The notes beneath the pieces were generated by a model. It saw nothing but the letters and a program-made list of their open reading frames with translations, had not been told where the DNA came from and did no database searches. 42,537 nt of DNA from contig CBDCLY010000021.1 of the NCBI GenBank assembly GCA_965218715.1, positions 1 to 42,537 of the forward strand, in the 5' to 3' direction. A program made the position numbers and the translations under genes. Shown here in pieces: positions 17,178 through 27,536 of this stretch. Each line of letters opens with the position of its first letter. Position 1 is the stretch's first letter. The DNA comes from CBDCLY01 sp965218715 (GTDB lineage: Bacteria; Bacteroidota; Bacteroidia; Flavobacteriales_E; Vicingaceae).

Positions 17178-18269
17178 TTATAAAAGTCCTTTTAAGACTT
17201 CAATGAAACGTTCATTGGCTTCCTGTGTTCCAATGGTCAATCGAATGCAACCCGGTGCTCCAAAATTATCTCCTGGTCTTACCATCACTCCTTCGTCCAA
17301 CATTTTAGCAGTTAATTCTAAAGAGGGAATCGCCGTTTCAAACATGATGAAATTTCCCTGACTAGGCCAATACTTCAATCCCAAATGGTCAAAAGCAGTA
17401 TTCAAGAACTGCTTGCCTTCCCAAACCATTTTTTGAGAGCGCTCAACATGTTCAGTATCCTTCAAGGCTTCAAAGGCAGCCAAGACAGACAAAGTGCTAA
17501 TGCGAAATGGCCTAAATATCTTATTCAGGTATTCTCCTATTTCAGGAGTTGTGAAACCATAACCTATCCTCAAGCCAGCTAAACCATATATTTTAGAGAA
17601 GGTGTGCAAGGCAATGATGTTTTTCCCCTTCTTCACATAATCAATTGCGAATGGGAAATCCTCTGCATCTACAAAATGAAAATACACTTCATCATAAACC
17701 ACAACTACATGGCTTGGCAATGCGTCTAATAATCGTTCAAAATCACTTTTATTGATGTAAGTCCCGGTAGGATTGTTTGGATTGGTTAGAAAAACCATAG
17801 CAGTTTGATCAGTACATGCCGCTAAAATTCCATCCACATCTAAAGAATAATCAGGATTTTTTAGCGGAACATCTACAACCATTCCGCCTTCCAACTCTAT
17901 GATGTTTTTATAAGGAGAAAATGTTGGACTGCTTATGATGCATTCTGAGCCAACACTAACCAATCCTCTACAAATAATCTCCAAAACTTCAACACCACTA
18001 TTAGCGGTGATGAATTGACCAGATTTTATTTCCTGCTGATAAAAGTTGGCCAGCACATCTTGAATCTGGAAATCATCATAAAAATCATATTCATAAATGC
18101 CACTAACAGCATCTTGTATGGCTTTTACCGCTTTTGGCGAAGCACCAAGCATATTCTCATTGGAAGACAGTTTGTAAAATTTATCCCATCCTTGTTTATT
18201 GGGAGTGGGTTTTCTTAACTGAAATCGAGTGGCTTTTTGAATGTGTTTCTTAAACAAGGGATGACTCAT
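17178..18269 (-). CDS. HisC-like PLP-dependent aminotransferase (fold type I)
   Basis: 363 residues from ATG 18269; the frame extends eight codons further to a non-ATG start at 18293. Similar to histidinol-phosphate aminotransferases: KLSSNENMLGASPKAV at the N-terminus, FLTNPNNPTGTYI (PLP-pyridine region), VVYDEVYFHF, the Schiff-base lysine in TFSKIYGLAGLRIGYG, and the C-terminal arginine in CIRLTIGTQEAN. No other his genes are nearby, so the substrate may be another amino acid. It is the first gene of a minus-strand pair with the broken DUF3667 gene and is divergent from the ABC transporter. Confidence 0.87.
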   Translation of the reverse strand: MSHPLFKKHIQKATRFQLRKPTPNKQGWDKFYKLSSNENMLGASPKAVKAIQDAVSGIYEYDFYDDFQIQDVLANFYQQEIKSGQFITANSGVEVLEIICRGLVSVGSECIISSPTFSPYKNIIELEGGMVVDVPLKNPDYSLDVDGILAACTDQTAMVFLTNPNNPTGTYINKSDFERLLDALPSHVVVVYDEVYFHFVDAEDFPFAIDYVKKGKNIIALHTFSKIYGLAGLRIGYGFTTPEIGEYLNKIFRPFRISTLSVLAAFEALKDTEHVERSQKMVWEGKQFLNTAFDHLGLKYWPSQGNFIMFETAIPSLELTAKMLDEGVMVRPGDNFGAPGCIRLTIGTQEANERFIEVLKGLL

Positions 18270-18367
18270 AGATAAGGACTTCGTGAGAACCAAATTTAAT
18301 CAATTTCAAGAATTTTTAAGCCACGCTCTGGCGCCTTATTTCTTCATCAATTGATTAATTTTCAGGC

Positions 18368-20131
18368 ATGGCAAAAGAAAAAGAATCACCAACAAAAAAG
18401 AAGTCGAATGTGACACTAGTTAGTGCCTTTAAACAAATCATTTGGCCACGTAGGGGTTTGGTTTTCATAGGTTTGATCTTAATTGCAATCAGCAGGCTTG
18501 CCAGCTTAGTTTTGCCTTTGCAAAGTAAAGTTTTAATAGATGAAGTGATTCCCAATCAAGACTTTGAGGCCTTAAAGCAATTATTGCTCCTTGTGGGTTT
18601 GGCCATTTTGGTTCAAGCCATTACCTCTTTTTTACTGACTAGGATTTTAAGTGTTCAGGCCCAGTATTTAATTTCTGAATTGAGGGCACAAGTCCAAAAG
18701 AAAGTCCTTTCGCTGCCCATTCGATTCTTTGATAATACCAAGAGTGGAGCATTGGTTTCTCGCATCATGACAGATGTTGAAGGTGTTCGAAACCTCATTG
18801 GTACTGGATTGGTTCAATTGGTAGGAGGAACATTAACGGCCATCATTTCTTTGGTGCTGCTCATTCGTATTTCTTGGACCATGACTTTGTTTGTTCTTCT
18901 TCCTGTTTCCATTTTTGGGTTTGTTGCTTTAAAGGCATTCAAATACATCCGACCAATATTTAGAAAGCGTGGGGTAATCAATGCCGAAGTAACAGGCCGA
19001 TTAACAGAAACTTTAGCAGGCGTTAGGGTAATAAAGGCATTCAATGCCGAAGAACAAGAAAACAGCATTTTTGAAAAAGGAGTTGACCGGCTTTTCCAAA
19101 ACGTGAAAAAAAGTTTAACAGCAACCGCCATCATGACCAGCTCTTCAGCCTTTCTATTGGGCATGGCGTCAACAGGAATAATGGGAATTGGCGGTTATAA
19201 AATCATGATGCAAGAGCTCACCATTGGAGATTTCTTATCCTTTACCCTTTTGTTGGGTTTCATGATAGCCCCCATCGTGCAAATGAGCAACATTGGAAGT
19301 CAGTTGACGGAAGCATTAGCAGGTTTAGACCGCACAGAAGAGCTGATGAAAATGCAGCCTGAATCGGAAGAGGGACATAGAGACATCGCATTAAACGACT
19401 TAAATGGTGACATACAATTTAAGGACGTTTCTTTTGCTTATGAAGAAGGCAAGGAAGTCATCCACCAAATTAATTTTGATGCTCCAAAGGGCAGCGTTAC
19501 CGCTTTAGTTGGGAGCTCTGGTTCTGGGAAATCTACCATTGCTGGATTAGTGGCCACTTTTTTAAATCCTAAAGAAGGAATGATTAGTATTGATGGAAAC
19601 GATTTATCCAAAGTTCGTTTGGGCGATTATCGCCAGCACCTTGGGGTAGTTTTGCAAGATGAGTTTTTGTTTGAAGGCACAATTAGGCAAAACATCTTGT
19701 TTCCAAGGCCCAATTCCACTGAAGAGGAATTGCTACAAGCAGTAAATGCTGCCTATGTGAATGAGTTTACTGATCGTTTCGAAGAAGGTTTGGATACTTT
19801 AATTGGAGAACGTGGAGTAAAATTATCGGGCGGACAAAGACAGCGAATTGCCATAGCAAGAGCCATATTGGCCAATCCTAAAATCATCATCTTGGATGAA
19901 GCAACCTCTAATCTAGATAATGAAAGCGAAGCCTTGATCCAAAAAAGTTTAGCCGAGTTAATGAAAGGACGAACCACTTTTGTAATTGCACATCGATTAA
20001 GCACCATCAAACGAGCCAACCAAATTTTGGTGATAGAAGATGGACACATTCATGAAAGAGGAAATCACGAGGAATTATTAGCCAAAGAAGGCCGGTATTT
20101 CGACTTGTATACTTATCAAAGTAGGATCTAG
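18368..20131 (+). CDS. ABC exporter, fused permease and ATPase (MsbA/MDR-like)
   Basis: 587 residues, a half-transporter that would act as a homodimer in the inner membrane. The type IV ABC exporter transmembrane domain with six helices spans about 30-320. The ATPase domain spans about 345-585: Walker A GSSGSGKST, Q-loop VVLQDEF, signature LSGGQRQRIAIARAIL, Walker B IIILDEATSNLD and H-loop IAHRLSTI are all intact. Members export lipids, peptides or drugs; nothing here fixes the substrate. It may have its own promoter in the 98-bp divergent spacer. Confidence 0.93.
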   Translation: MAKEKESPTKKKSNVTLVSAFKQIIWPRRGLVFIGLILIAISRLASLVLPLQSKVLIDEVIPNQDFEALKQLLLLVGLAILVQAITSFLLTRILSVQAQYLISELRAQVQKKVLSLPIRFFDNTKSGALVSRIMTDVEGVRNLIGTGLVQLVGGTLTAIISLVLLIRISWTMTLFVLLPVSIFGFVALKAFKYIRPIFRKRGVINAEVTGRLTETLAGVRVIKAFNAEEQENSIFEKGVDRLFQNVKKSLTATAIMTSSSAFLLGMASTGIMGIGGYKIMMQELTIGDFLSFTLLLGFMIAPIVQMSNIGSQLTEALAGLDRTEELMKMQPESEEGHRDIALNDLNGDIQFKDVSFAYEEGKEVIHQINFDAPKGSVTALVGSSGSGKSTIAGLVATFLNPKEGMISIDGNDLSKVRLGDYRQHLGVVLQDEFLFEGTIRQNILFPRPNSTEEELLQAVNAAYVNEFTDRFEEGLDTLIGERGVKLSGGQRQRIAIARAILANPKIIILDEATSNLDNESEALIQKSLAELMKGRTTFVIAHRLSTIKRANQILVIEDGHIHERGNHEELLAKEGRYFDLYTYQSRI

Positions 20132-20221
20132 CTTCAGCTGTTCAAATCTGCTATTTTCCGTTCATCTCATTTTACTTGTTAGAAATGTGATGCATGCTCA
20201 AGTTTGTCAAAAATTCTCCAG

Positions 20222-22612
20222 ATGAAATTTCTTTTACTAAGCTTTGTTTTTTTTCTTTCGACCATAGGAACTGCTCAAAGCATTAGCGGCAGCCTGCAAG
20301 ATGAAAAAGGAGAAGCATTGCCATATGCTACTATCCAACTGTTAAAAAAGGACAGCACAGTTCATAAAATTGAAATGTCGAACGGCAATGGGCAATTCAT
20401 ATTCAACAACCTAAAGGCAGAAAAGTATTTTTTGAGTGTTTCCTTTTTGGGTTTTAAAACCTACAGCAAAAGCATCGATCTAGCCAATTCGAATGGCAAT
20501 CTTGGGATTGTTAAAATGCAAGCGCAATCTCAAGCATTGGAAGAAGTTACCATTAGTGCAGAACGTCCAATGATAGAAATAGAGCCCGACAAAACGGTGT
20601 TTAATGTTTCTAAAAACCTAAGCGCTACTGGAGACGATGGCATCGAATTGCTGCGAAAAGCACCAGGCTTACAGGTGGATAATAACGACAACATCATCTT
20701 GGAAGGAAAATCTGGAATCAATGTGTATGTCAATGGGAAACAGAGTTATTTGCAAGGTCAAGACCTCACCAATTATCTAAAAAGCATCAAGGCGGAAGAA
20801 ATAGAAAAAATAGAAATCATCACCCAACCTTCTTCTAAATATGATGCGGCAGGAAGTGCAGGAATCATCAATATTGTTCTTAAAAGAGAAAAGGGTTTGG
20901 GCACCAAAGGAAGCATTACCAATACCTACACCCAAGGAGATTATGGAAGAAACAACACCACCCTAAATGTGAATCATCGCTCTAAGCAATTTGCGCTCTT
21001 TAGCACCTATTCTCATTATCAGGGCAAGTCTTCAGGCTTCTTTGACATGTACAGAGAACAAGGTCCTAACGTGTTTGATGGAAAAACTAGATCGACCAAC
21101 GAGAACTTTAACGATCGTCTGAGTTTTGGAGGAGATTATTATTTATCGAAAAACAGTACCATTGGATTGGGTGCCAGTGCCAGCCTGAATGAAGGGGAAA
21201 ACATTTCCAACTCTAGCACTCCAATGAGTCAGACTGATGATTTTGTAGTCGATAGCATTTTAAAAGCTCCGAACGAAAACAATTCTGAAGTAAAAAATTA
21301 TACGGCCAACATCAATTACAATTTTGAGGATACAAGTGGCAGAAGTGTAAGCATCGACCTAGATTATGTTAATTTCTCAAGTGTTCGTGAGGCACTACAA
21401 CCAAACATTTATTACAGTCCGGATGAGCAAGTCATCCTGAATCAGAACATCAATTTTCAAGAAACACCCATTGATATTGGAGTGTATTCTGCCAAAATAG
21501 ATTATGAACAAGATTTAGGCAAAGGAGTATTGGCGATAGGGGCAAAGGGCTCTCAAGTGCTAACGGAAAATGTGTTTGACTTTTATGAAGTTTTAAACGG
21601 ACAGCAAAACCTTGACGTCAACAGAAGCAATACCTTCAATTATGAAGAGGTGATTGCAGCCGGGTATTTGAATTATAAATTCTCGTGGAAAAAGTTAAAG
21701 TTGCAAGCAGGTTTAAGGGCTGAGCAAACCTATTCAGAAGGAAAGCTAAAATCCAGTACGGCATTGTCCAATAAGGAAGTTAAACGTTCTTATTTGAATT
21801 GGTTTCCATCTGGAGGAATAACCTATCAAGTAAATGAAAACAACTCTTCCTCTTTAATTTATAGCAGAAGGATACAACGCCCCAATTACCAGAATCTCAA
21901 TCCTTTTGAGTCTCAATTGAATGAGTTAAGTTTTAGAAGAGGAAATCCTTTTCTTCAGCCTCAATTCATCGACAACATCAAACTTTCAAATACCTATAAG
22001 TATACGCTAACCACCAGTTTCACTTTCTCCTATATTTCCGATTATTTTGCTGAGGTTACCGAGGCAGAAGGCGATAGAAAAAGTTTCATCAATACAAGAA
22101 ATGTAGCTGATCAACAGGTCTATAATCTCAGTGTAAGCTATCCTAAAAAAATTAAGAAATGGTGGAATGTTTATGCAAGTGTGTATTCTTATTACACCAA
22201 ATTCACTGCAAACAATCCAGATTTTATCCCAATAGACCGGTTCGTTTATGGAGGCTATGCTCAATCTACTTTTTCTTTACCTAAGAAATATAAATTTGAA
22301 GTAAGTGGATGGTATAGTAGTCCATCCATTTGGAGAGGAACATTCCGCACAGAAAGCATTGGTTCATTGAATCTGGCGGTTCAAAAAACATGGAAACAAT
22401 GGTCGGCCAAACTATCTGTTAACGATGTGTTGTATAGTGTTCCTTGGCGCGCAGAAAATCGTTTTGGCAATTTATACCTGACAGGCACAGGCGGTAGTGA
22501 TAGCAGAAATGTTCGACTTTATTTAAGTTATACTTTTGGTCGTTCTGATGTGAAAGCAACAAAAAAACGGAAATCAGGGTCTGAAGATGAACAAAATAGA
22601 ATAGGCGGGTAG
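20222..22612 (+). CDS. TonB-dependent receptor / outer-membrane beta-barrel family protein
   Basis: 796 residues from ATG 20222; a TTG six codons upstream is less likely because the signal peptide (MKFLLLSFVFFLSTIGTAQS) begins at this ATG. A carboxypeptidase-regulatory-like beta-sandwich follows (about 22-105; SISGSLQDEKGEALPYATIQ). Next comes a plug domain (about 115-225; LRKAPGLQVDNNDNI, SSKYDAAGSAGIINIVLKR), then a large beta barrel of the outer-membrane-protein b-barrel type. These receptors import siderophores, peptides or glycans. The gene starts a run with a Rossmann protein, a sugar transporter and GH92, but no SusD partner is present. The substrate is therefore open. Confidence 0.88.
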   Translation: MKFLLLSFVFFLSTIGTAQSISGSLQDEKGEALPYATIQLLKKDSTVHKIEMSNGNGQFIFNNLKAEKYFLSVSFLGFKTYSKSIDLANSNGNLGIVKMQAQSQALEEVTISAERPMIEIEPDKTVFNVSKNLSATGDDGIELLRKAPGLQVDNNDNIILEGKSGINVYVNGKQSYLQGQDLTNYLKSIKAEEIEKIEIITQPSSKYDAAGSAGIINIVLKREKGLGTKGSITNTYTQGDYGRNNTTLNVNHRSKQFALFSTYSHYQGKSSGFFDMYREQGPNVFDGKTRSTNENFNDRLSFGGDYYLSKNSTIGLGASASLNEGENISNSSTPMSQTDDFVVDSILKAPNENNSEVKNYTANINYNFEDTSGRSVSIDLDYVNFSSVREALQPNIYYSPDEQVILNQNINFQETPIDIGVYSAKIDYEQDLGKGVLAIGAKGSQVLTENVFDFYEVLNGQQNLDVNRSNTFNYEEVIAAGYLNYKFSWKKLKLQAGLRAEQTYSEGKLKSSTALSNKEVKRSYLNWFPSGGITYQVNENNSSSLIYSRRIQRPNYQNLNPFESQLNELSFRRGNPFLQPQFIDNIKLSNTYKYTLTTSFTFSYISDYFAEVTEAEGDRKSFINTRNVADQQVYNLSVSYPKKIKKWWNVYASVYSYYTKFTANNPDFIPIDRFVYGGYAQSTFSLPKKYKFEVSGWYSSPSIWRGTFRTESIGSLNLAVQKTWKQWSAKLSVNDVLYSVPWRAENRFGNLYLTGTGGSDSRNVRLYLSYTFGRSDVKATKKRKSGSEDEQNRIGG

Positions 22613-22614
22613 CA

Positions 22615-23292
22615 ATGAAAGTAGCAATTACAGGGGCCAGTGGCATGGTAGGCAAAGGGGTGCTACTCGAATGCCTAGACGATGTTAAGATAAAAACAGT
22701 TTTTAGCATAGGAAGAAGAAAATTGGAGATGGCTCACCCTAAACTGCAACAAATAGTATGGGAAGATTTTTCCGACTTCTCTGGTATAGAAAAACACATT
22801 GAAGAAATTGATGCTTGTTTTGCTTGCATGGGAGTTAGTGTTGCTGGTTTGGGTGAGGAAGAATATCATAAAATCACTTATGATTTCACTTTGAGCTTGG
22901 CCAAAGCATTAGAAAAACAAAAAGAGAAAATCACTTTTTGTTATGTTTCAGGAGCTGGAACAGATTCCACAGAAAAAGGAAAAACGATGTGGGCTAGGGT
23001 GAAAGGCAAAACAGAAAATGCCTTGCTCAATTTTGGGTTTAAACAAGCTTTTGCATTTCGGCCTGGGGTTATCATTCCGCTTAGAGGAATTAAATCCAAC
23101 ACCAAATGGTATCAATTCATTTACGACTACTTCATGTGGTTCATCCAACTTTATAAATTCTTTGCACCCAATGCTGTGGTAAATACTACGCAAATGGGAC
23201 ATGCAATGATAGAAGCTAGCCTAAATGGCTATAAAAAACCCATCATTGATCCTATCGATACATTAGTTTTAGCGCATCGGAAAGCGGAGTAG
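22615..23292 (+). CDS. NAD(P)-binding Rossmann-fold protein (TIP30/epimerase-like)
   Basis: 225 residues, a short atypical SDR. The dinucleotide-binding loop ITGASGMVGKGVLLECL is at residues 4-20, a YVSGAGTDST segment near 107-116 and GKTENAL near 126-132, where the YxxxK lysine of related proteins lies. It is closest in appearance to HTATIP2/TIP30-like and YwnB-like oxidoreductases of unknown substrate. It starts 2 bp after the receptor stop, so it is probably co-transcribed, though no functional link is evident. Confidence 0.8.
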   Translation: MKVAITGASGMVGKGVLLECLDDVKIKTVFSIGRRKLEMAHPKLQQIVWEDFSDFSGIEKHIEEIDACFACMGVSVAGLGEEEYHKITYDFTLSLAKALEKQKEKITFCYVSGAGTDSTEKGKTMWARVKGKTENALLNFGFKQAFAFRPGVIIPLRGIKSNTKWYQFIYDYFMWFIQLYKFFAPNAVVNTTQMGHAMIEASLNGYKKPIIDPIDTLVLAHRKAE

Positions 23293-23331
23293 AAATTTAT
23301 TTTATCTTCGTGTTTTCTCTAAAATTTATTT

Positions 23332-24621
23332 GTGTCAAAATCCTACGCTAAGCCATTTTATCTGCTAATTGCCCTGTTTTTTATGCTGGGCTTGATTACC
23401 GTATTGGTAGATTCTTTAATTCCCAGGATCAAGGAAATATTTGAACTCAGTTATTTTCAAGCAGGACTGGTGCAATTCGCCTTTTTTATCGCCTATGGCT
23501 TAATCTCTATTCCTGCTGGTTATTTATTGCACAGAATAGGATACAAGAAAGGAATTATTGTTGGGGTAGCCATCATGGGCTTGGCTTGCCTCATCTTTTC
23601 GCCTGCTGCATCCATGCGGTCTTTTGGGCTCTTTCTTTTGGCCTATTTTGTATTAGCCTCTGGAATGACGGTTTTACAAGTAGCGATCAACCCTTATGTC
23701 ACCGTGCTGGGAGAACCAGAGAAAGCCTCAAGTCGTTTGAATTTAGCACAGGCATTTAATTCATTGGGAACTACCATTGCTCCGGCCTTAGGTGCCATAT
23801 TCATATTAAGCGACCACATCCAATCTAAAGAGGCCATCCAAGTATTAAGTGAACAAGAACAACTCACTTATTTTGCAACGGAGGCAGAGGCAGTCCAAGG
23901 ACCATTTTTTATCTTGGCCATCAGCTTAATTTTGATTGCCTTAATTACACTAATGATTAAACTTCCGGTCTTAATTGGCAAGGAAACCAAATCGAACTAT
24001 TCTCTAGCATTGAAAAACGCAACTTTGAAATATGGAGCCCTAGGGATCTTTGTTTACGTTGGGTCTGAGGTGGCCATCGGCAGTTATTTGGTCAATTATT
24101 TTCTTGAAATGAATCTGGCTGATTCAATTCGCAATTCGGAGTTGACCACCACAATCGCTCAATCTTTATTGGGCAATGACTTAAGCTCGGTAGATAACAA
24201 AGGAGTAGTAGGGGTTTTTGTCGCTTTTTATTGGGGAGGAGCAATGTTGGGTCGATTCATTGGAGCCTATTTAACTAAGGAATTCCAAGCTAGAAAAGTA
24301 TTGATGATCTTCGCTATCGCTGCCTTTTCATGCTTATTCATTTCCATGCATACATTTGGATTTGTTTCCATGATTAGCATTTTGGCGGTTGGCCTTTTTA
24401 ATTCAATTATGTTTCCAACCATATTTAGTTTATCCATTGCCAATCTCGGCGACTTAAAACCAGAAGGTTCTGGTGTGCTCTGCACAGCAATTGCAGGAGG
24501 GGCTTTTATTCCACCGCTCTATGGCTTCCTTACCGATCACTTTGGTTTTAAATTGGCGCTATTCTTAATGATTGCTTGTTATGCATACATCACCTTCTTT
24601 GCTTGGAAAAAAGCACAATAA
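23332..24621 (+). CDS. Sugar MFS transporter (FucP/glucose-galactose porter family)
   Basis: 429 residues with about twelve hydrophobic helices and a GTG start (no ATG is available before the first helix). Family-type segments: FFMLGLITVLVDSLIPRIKE in helix 1, GYLLHRIGYKKGI in the helix 2-3 loop, QVAINPYVTVLGEPEKASSR and LNLAQAFNSLGTTIAPALGA. These are characteristic of FucP-type sugar/H+ symporters. A TATCTTCG element at 23303-23310 resembles a Bacteroidota -7 box. The GH92 mannosidase gene starts 3 bp downstream, so the transported sugar is plausibly mannose or an N-glycan product. Confidence 0.9.
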   Translation: MSKSYAKPFYLLIALFFMLGLITVLVDSLIPRIKEIFELSYFQAGLVQFAFFIAYGLISIPAGYLLHRIGYKKGIIVGVAIMGLACLIFSPAASMRSFGLFLLAYFVLASGMTVLQVAINPYVTVLGEPEKASSRLNLAQAFNSLGTTIAPALGAIFILSDHIQSKEAIQVLSEQEQLTYFATEAEAVQGPFFILAISLILIALITLMIKLPVLIGKETKSNYSLALKNATLKYGALGIFVYVGSEVAIGSYLVNYFLEMNLADSIRNSELTTTIAQSLLGNDLSSVDNKGVVGVFVAFYWGGAMLGRFIGAYLTKEFQARKVLMIFAIAAFSCLFISMHTFGFVSMISILAVGLFNSIMFPTIFSLSIANLGDLKPEGSGVLCTAIAGGAFIPPLYGFLTDHFGFKLALFLMIACYAYITFFAWKKAQ

Positions 24622-24623
24622 AC

Positions 24624-27530
24624 ATGAATAAAATCTCAACTGCTTTTCTTCTTCTTTGCCTCATGACTTTCTTTGCTTGTGAAGAGAAGATAGAGAAATT
24701 TGATGCAAAAGCTTTTGTCAATCCATTCATTGGTACCGGTGGGCACGGACATACTTTTCCAGGTGCAACTTTGCCTTTTGGAATGGTGCAATTGAGTCCA
24801 GACACCAGGTTGGATGGCTGGGATGGCTGTTCGGGCTATCACAATAGCGATAGCATCATTTATGGGTTTAGCCATACCCATTTAAGCGGAACTGGTGTAA
24901 GCGATTATGGTGATGTATTGCTGATGCCAGGGAAGGGCACAGTTCATTTTAGTAATTCGATTTCTAAAGATGCCGAGGCTTCATATCCTTCTGTCTTCAA
25001 AAAGGAAACTGAGGTGGCTAGGCCAGGATATTATGAGGTGTTATTGGAAAAGCATCAAATCGAGGCCAGATTAACTTTAACTAAACGGGTAGGCATTCAT
25101 CAATATCAGTTCAATTCAATTGGTCCAGTTCATGTGCTAATCGATCTGAACCATCGCGATCAATTGCTATCGGATTCCATGGCTCAAATCAGTGCTGATG
25201 AAATAGTGGGACATAGAATTTCTAAGGCATGGGCAGAAAAACAACGAATTTATTTTAGTTTGAAAAGTAATTTGGAAATCGACTCGATTTCTTTTGACAG
25301 TACAAGGAAAAAGGCTGCTTTGCATTATACAATTGCAGATGACCCACTAATGATCAAACTTGCAATTTCTGCAGTTAGCATTTCTGGAGCTCAAAAAAAT
25401 AGGAAGGCTGAAGCTCCTCATTGGAATTTTGAAGAATACCTAAAATCAGCTGAAAATACTTGGAATGATTTACTTTCGAAAATCAGGATTGAGGATCAAG
25501 ACAATGAAAAGAAGACCATTTTTTACACTGCAATGTATCACAGTTTCATTGCACCTAATGTTTTTTCCGATGTTGATCATCAATTCAGAGGAATGGATAA
25601 AAAAGTGCATCAAGGAAAAGAAGAAATCCATACCGTTTTTTCTTTGTGGGACACCTTTAGAGCAACGCATCCATTGTACAACCTTTTAATTCCTTCAAAA
25701 AATGAAAGCTTCATCCGCACTTTTATGAGTCAGTATGAAACTGGCGGCATTTTGCCCATTTGGGAATTGGCAGGTAATTACACCGGTTGTATGATTGGAT
25801 ATCATTCCATCCCTGTAATTGTAGACGCCTATTTAAAAGGGAATCAAAACTTTGATGCTGAAAAAGCATTAGAGGCAATGGTTCATAGTGCCAAGCAGAA
25901 TCACTTGGGATTAAAATCTTACAAAAAGAAAGGTTTTATTGCCATTGGCGACGAATCAGAATCGGTTTCAAAAACTTTAGAATATGCCTATGACGATTGG
26001 TGCATTGCTCAAATGGCCGAAGCCTTGGAAAAAGATGAGATCCATCAAGAATTTATTCAAAGAGCTCAGAATTACCGCAATATTTTTAACCCAGAGAATG
26101 GATTCATGCAAGGGAAAATGAATGGCGCTTTTAGCAATGGCTTTGATCCTGCTGAGGTGAATTTCAATTTTACTGAAGCCAACTCATGGCAATACAGTTC
26201 CTTTGTGCCACAAGATATTCAAGGTCTTGTTGATTTATATGGGGGAAAAATACAGTTTGAAAAACACCTCGATTTATTGTTTGAGACTGAAATGGTATTG
26301 TCGGGCCGACATCAAGTAGACATCACCGGTTTAATTGGTCAGTATGCACATGGCAATGAACCTAGTCACCACATGGCTTATCTATACAATTACATTGGAA
26401 AAGCGCATAAATCACAAGAGCGTGTAAATCAAATCATCGAAGAGATGTATCAAAATGCACCAGATGGTTTATCAGGGAATGAAGACTGCGGGCAAATGTC
26501 ATCTTGGTACGTTTGGAGCAGCTTAGGTATGTATCCTGTTAGTCCGGGAATCCCTTATTATGCCATTGCTGCGCCCCAATTTGAATCGGCCAGCATTGCC
26601 TTAGAAAATGGGAAAGTTTTTAGGGTGAAAACGGAAAATGGGGGAGAAGGAAATAGTTTCATTCAATCGGCTCAACTCAATGGTGAAGAATTCAATAGAA
26701 CCTACATCACACATGAGGAAATTACGAGAGGGGGAGAGTTGGTATTTCAGATGGGTAAAGAAGCCAATGAAGACTGGGGGAGAGAAGATTTACCCATTTC
26801 AGCAATTGCAAATGAGGATAGAACATTGGCTGTTCCTTTTTTGAAAAGCGCCAAGCAAACCTTTAGTGATTCGCTTCAGATCGAATTGGAAAGTCTCGAT
26901 GATGCCAATATCATTTATCGATTGAATGGTGGAGAGGAATTAACTTATGAGGGTCCTTTTTGGATCAAGGAAGATACCCAACTAGAAGCAATCGCTAGAA
27001 TTGGTGCTAAGGAGAGTCTCCCTATAAAAGGAATTTCGTTTAAGAAGATAGAAGGAGGGAGGAGCATAAGTTTAAAATACCCTTACAACAACCAATACAA
27101 TGGAGGTGGAGATGATGCATTGGTCAATTATTTAAAAGGCAACTCCAATTTTAGAACAGGATATTGGCAAGGATTCTATGGCAGTGATTTTAGCGCCATA
27201 ATTGACCTCGGAAAGGAGCAATTAATTGATAGCATTAAAATAGGCGCACTTCAAGATATCAAATCTTGGATTTGGTTCCCTAAGAAAGTAAAGATGTCTG
27301 TAGCTGGCGCCAATTTGAAATTTTCTCCAGTAGGGGAGCTTTCCAATACTTTTCCTTCGGATCAATACGGTGCATTTTGTAAGGAATTTGGTTTAAAGAA
27401 CCCAAATGAAATTTACATTCAATACATCAAAATTGAAGCAGAAAATTTTGGTGATTGTCCAAGTTGGCATTTAGGTGATGGCAATCCTACTTGGTTGTTT
27501 TTCGATGAAGTAGAGGCAATTAGAAAATAA
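24624..27530 (+). CDS. GH92 alpha-mannosidase lipoprotein with C-terminal accessory domains
   Basis: 968 residues from ATG 24624 (just after the MFS stop). A signal peptide with a lipobox-like ...TFFAC ending at about C19 suggests surface or periplasmic lipidation. The GH92 N-domain begins VNPFIGTGGHGHTFPGATLP; the catalytic (alpha/alpha)6 domain (about 290-720) has SLWDTFRATHPL, GNYTGCMIGYHS, GQYAHGNEPSHHMAY and NEDCGQMSSWYVWSSLGMYP. A chitobiase-C-like beta domain (about 745-810) and an F5/8-type-C-like carbohydrate-binding domain (about 825-965) follow. GH92 enzymes are calcium-dependent exo-alpha-mannosidases acting on high-mannose N-glycans or yeast mannan. Transporter upstream and glycosylasparaginase downstream support N-glycan breakdown. 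Confidence 0.93.
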   Translation: MNKISTAFLLLCLMTFFACEEKIEKFDAKAFVNPFIGTGGHGHTFPGATLPFGMVQLSPDTRLDGWDGCSGYHNSDSIIYGFSHTHLSGTGVSDYGDVLLMPGKGTVHFSNSISKDAEASYPSVFKKETEVARPGYYEVLLEKHQIEARLTLTKRVGIHQYQFNSIGPVHVLIDLNHRDQLLSDSMAQISADEIVGHRISKAWAEKQRIYFSLKSNLEIDSISFDSTRKKAALHYTIADDPLMIKLAISAVSISGAQKNRKAEAPHWNFEEYLKSAENTWNDLLSKIRIEDQDNEKKTIFYTAMYHSFIAPNVFSDVDHQFRGMDKKVHQGKEEIHTVFSLWDTFRATHPLYNLLIPSKNESFIRTFMSQYETGGILPIWELAGNYTGCMIGYHSIPVIVDAYLKGNQNFDAEKALEAMVHSAKQNHLGLKSYKKKGFIAIGDESESVSKTLEYAYDDWCIAQMAEALEKDEIHQEFIQRAQNYRNIFNPENGFMQGKMNGAFSNGFDPAEVNFNFTEANSWQYSSFVPQDIQGLVDLYGGKIQFEKHLDLLFETEMVLSGRHQVDITGLIGQYAHGNEPSHHMAYLYNYIGKAHKSQERVNQIIEEMYQNAPDGLSGNEDCGQMSSWYVWSSLGMYPVSPGIPYYAIAAPQFESASIALENGKVFRVKTENGGEGNSFIQSAQLNGEEFNRTYITHEEITRGGELVFQMGKEANEDWGREDLPISAIANEDRTLAVPFLKSAKQTFSDSLQIELESLDDANIIYRLNGGEELTYEGPFWIKEDTQLEAIARIGAKESLPIKGISFKKIEGGRSISLKYPYNNQYNGGGDDALVNYLKGNSNFRTGYWQGFYGSDFSAIIDLGKEQLIDSIKIGALQDIKSWIWFPKKVKMSVAGANLKFSPVGELSNTFPSDQYGAFCKEFGLKNPNEIYIQYIKIEAENFGDCPSWHLGDGNPTWLFFDEVEAIRK

Positions 27531-27536
27531 GAGGAA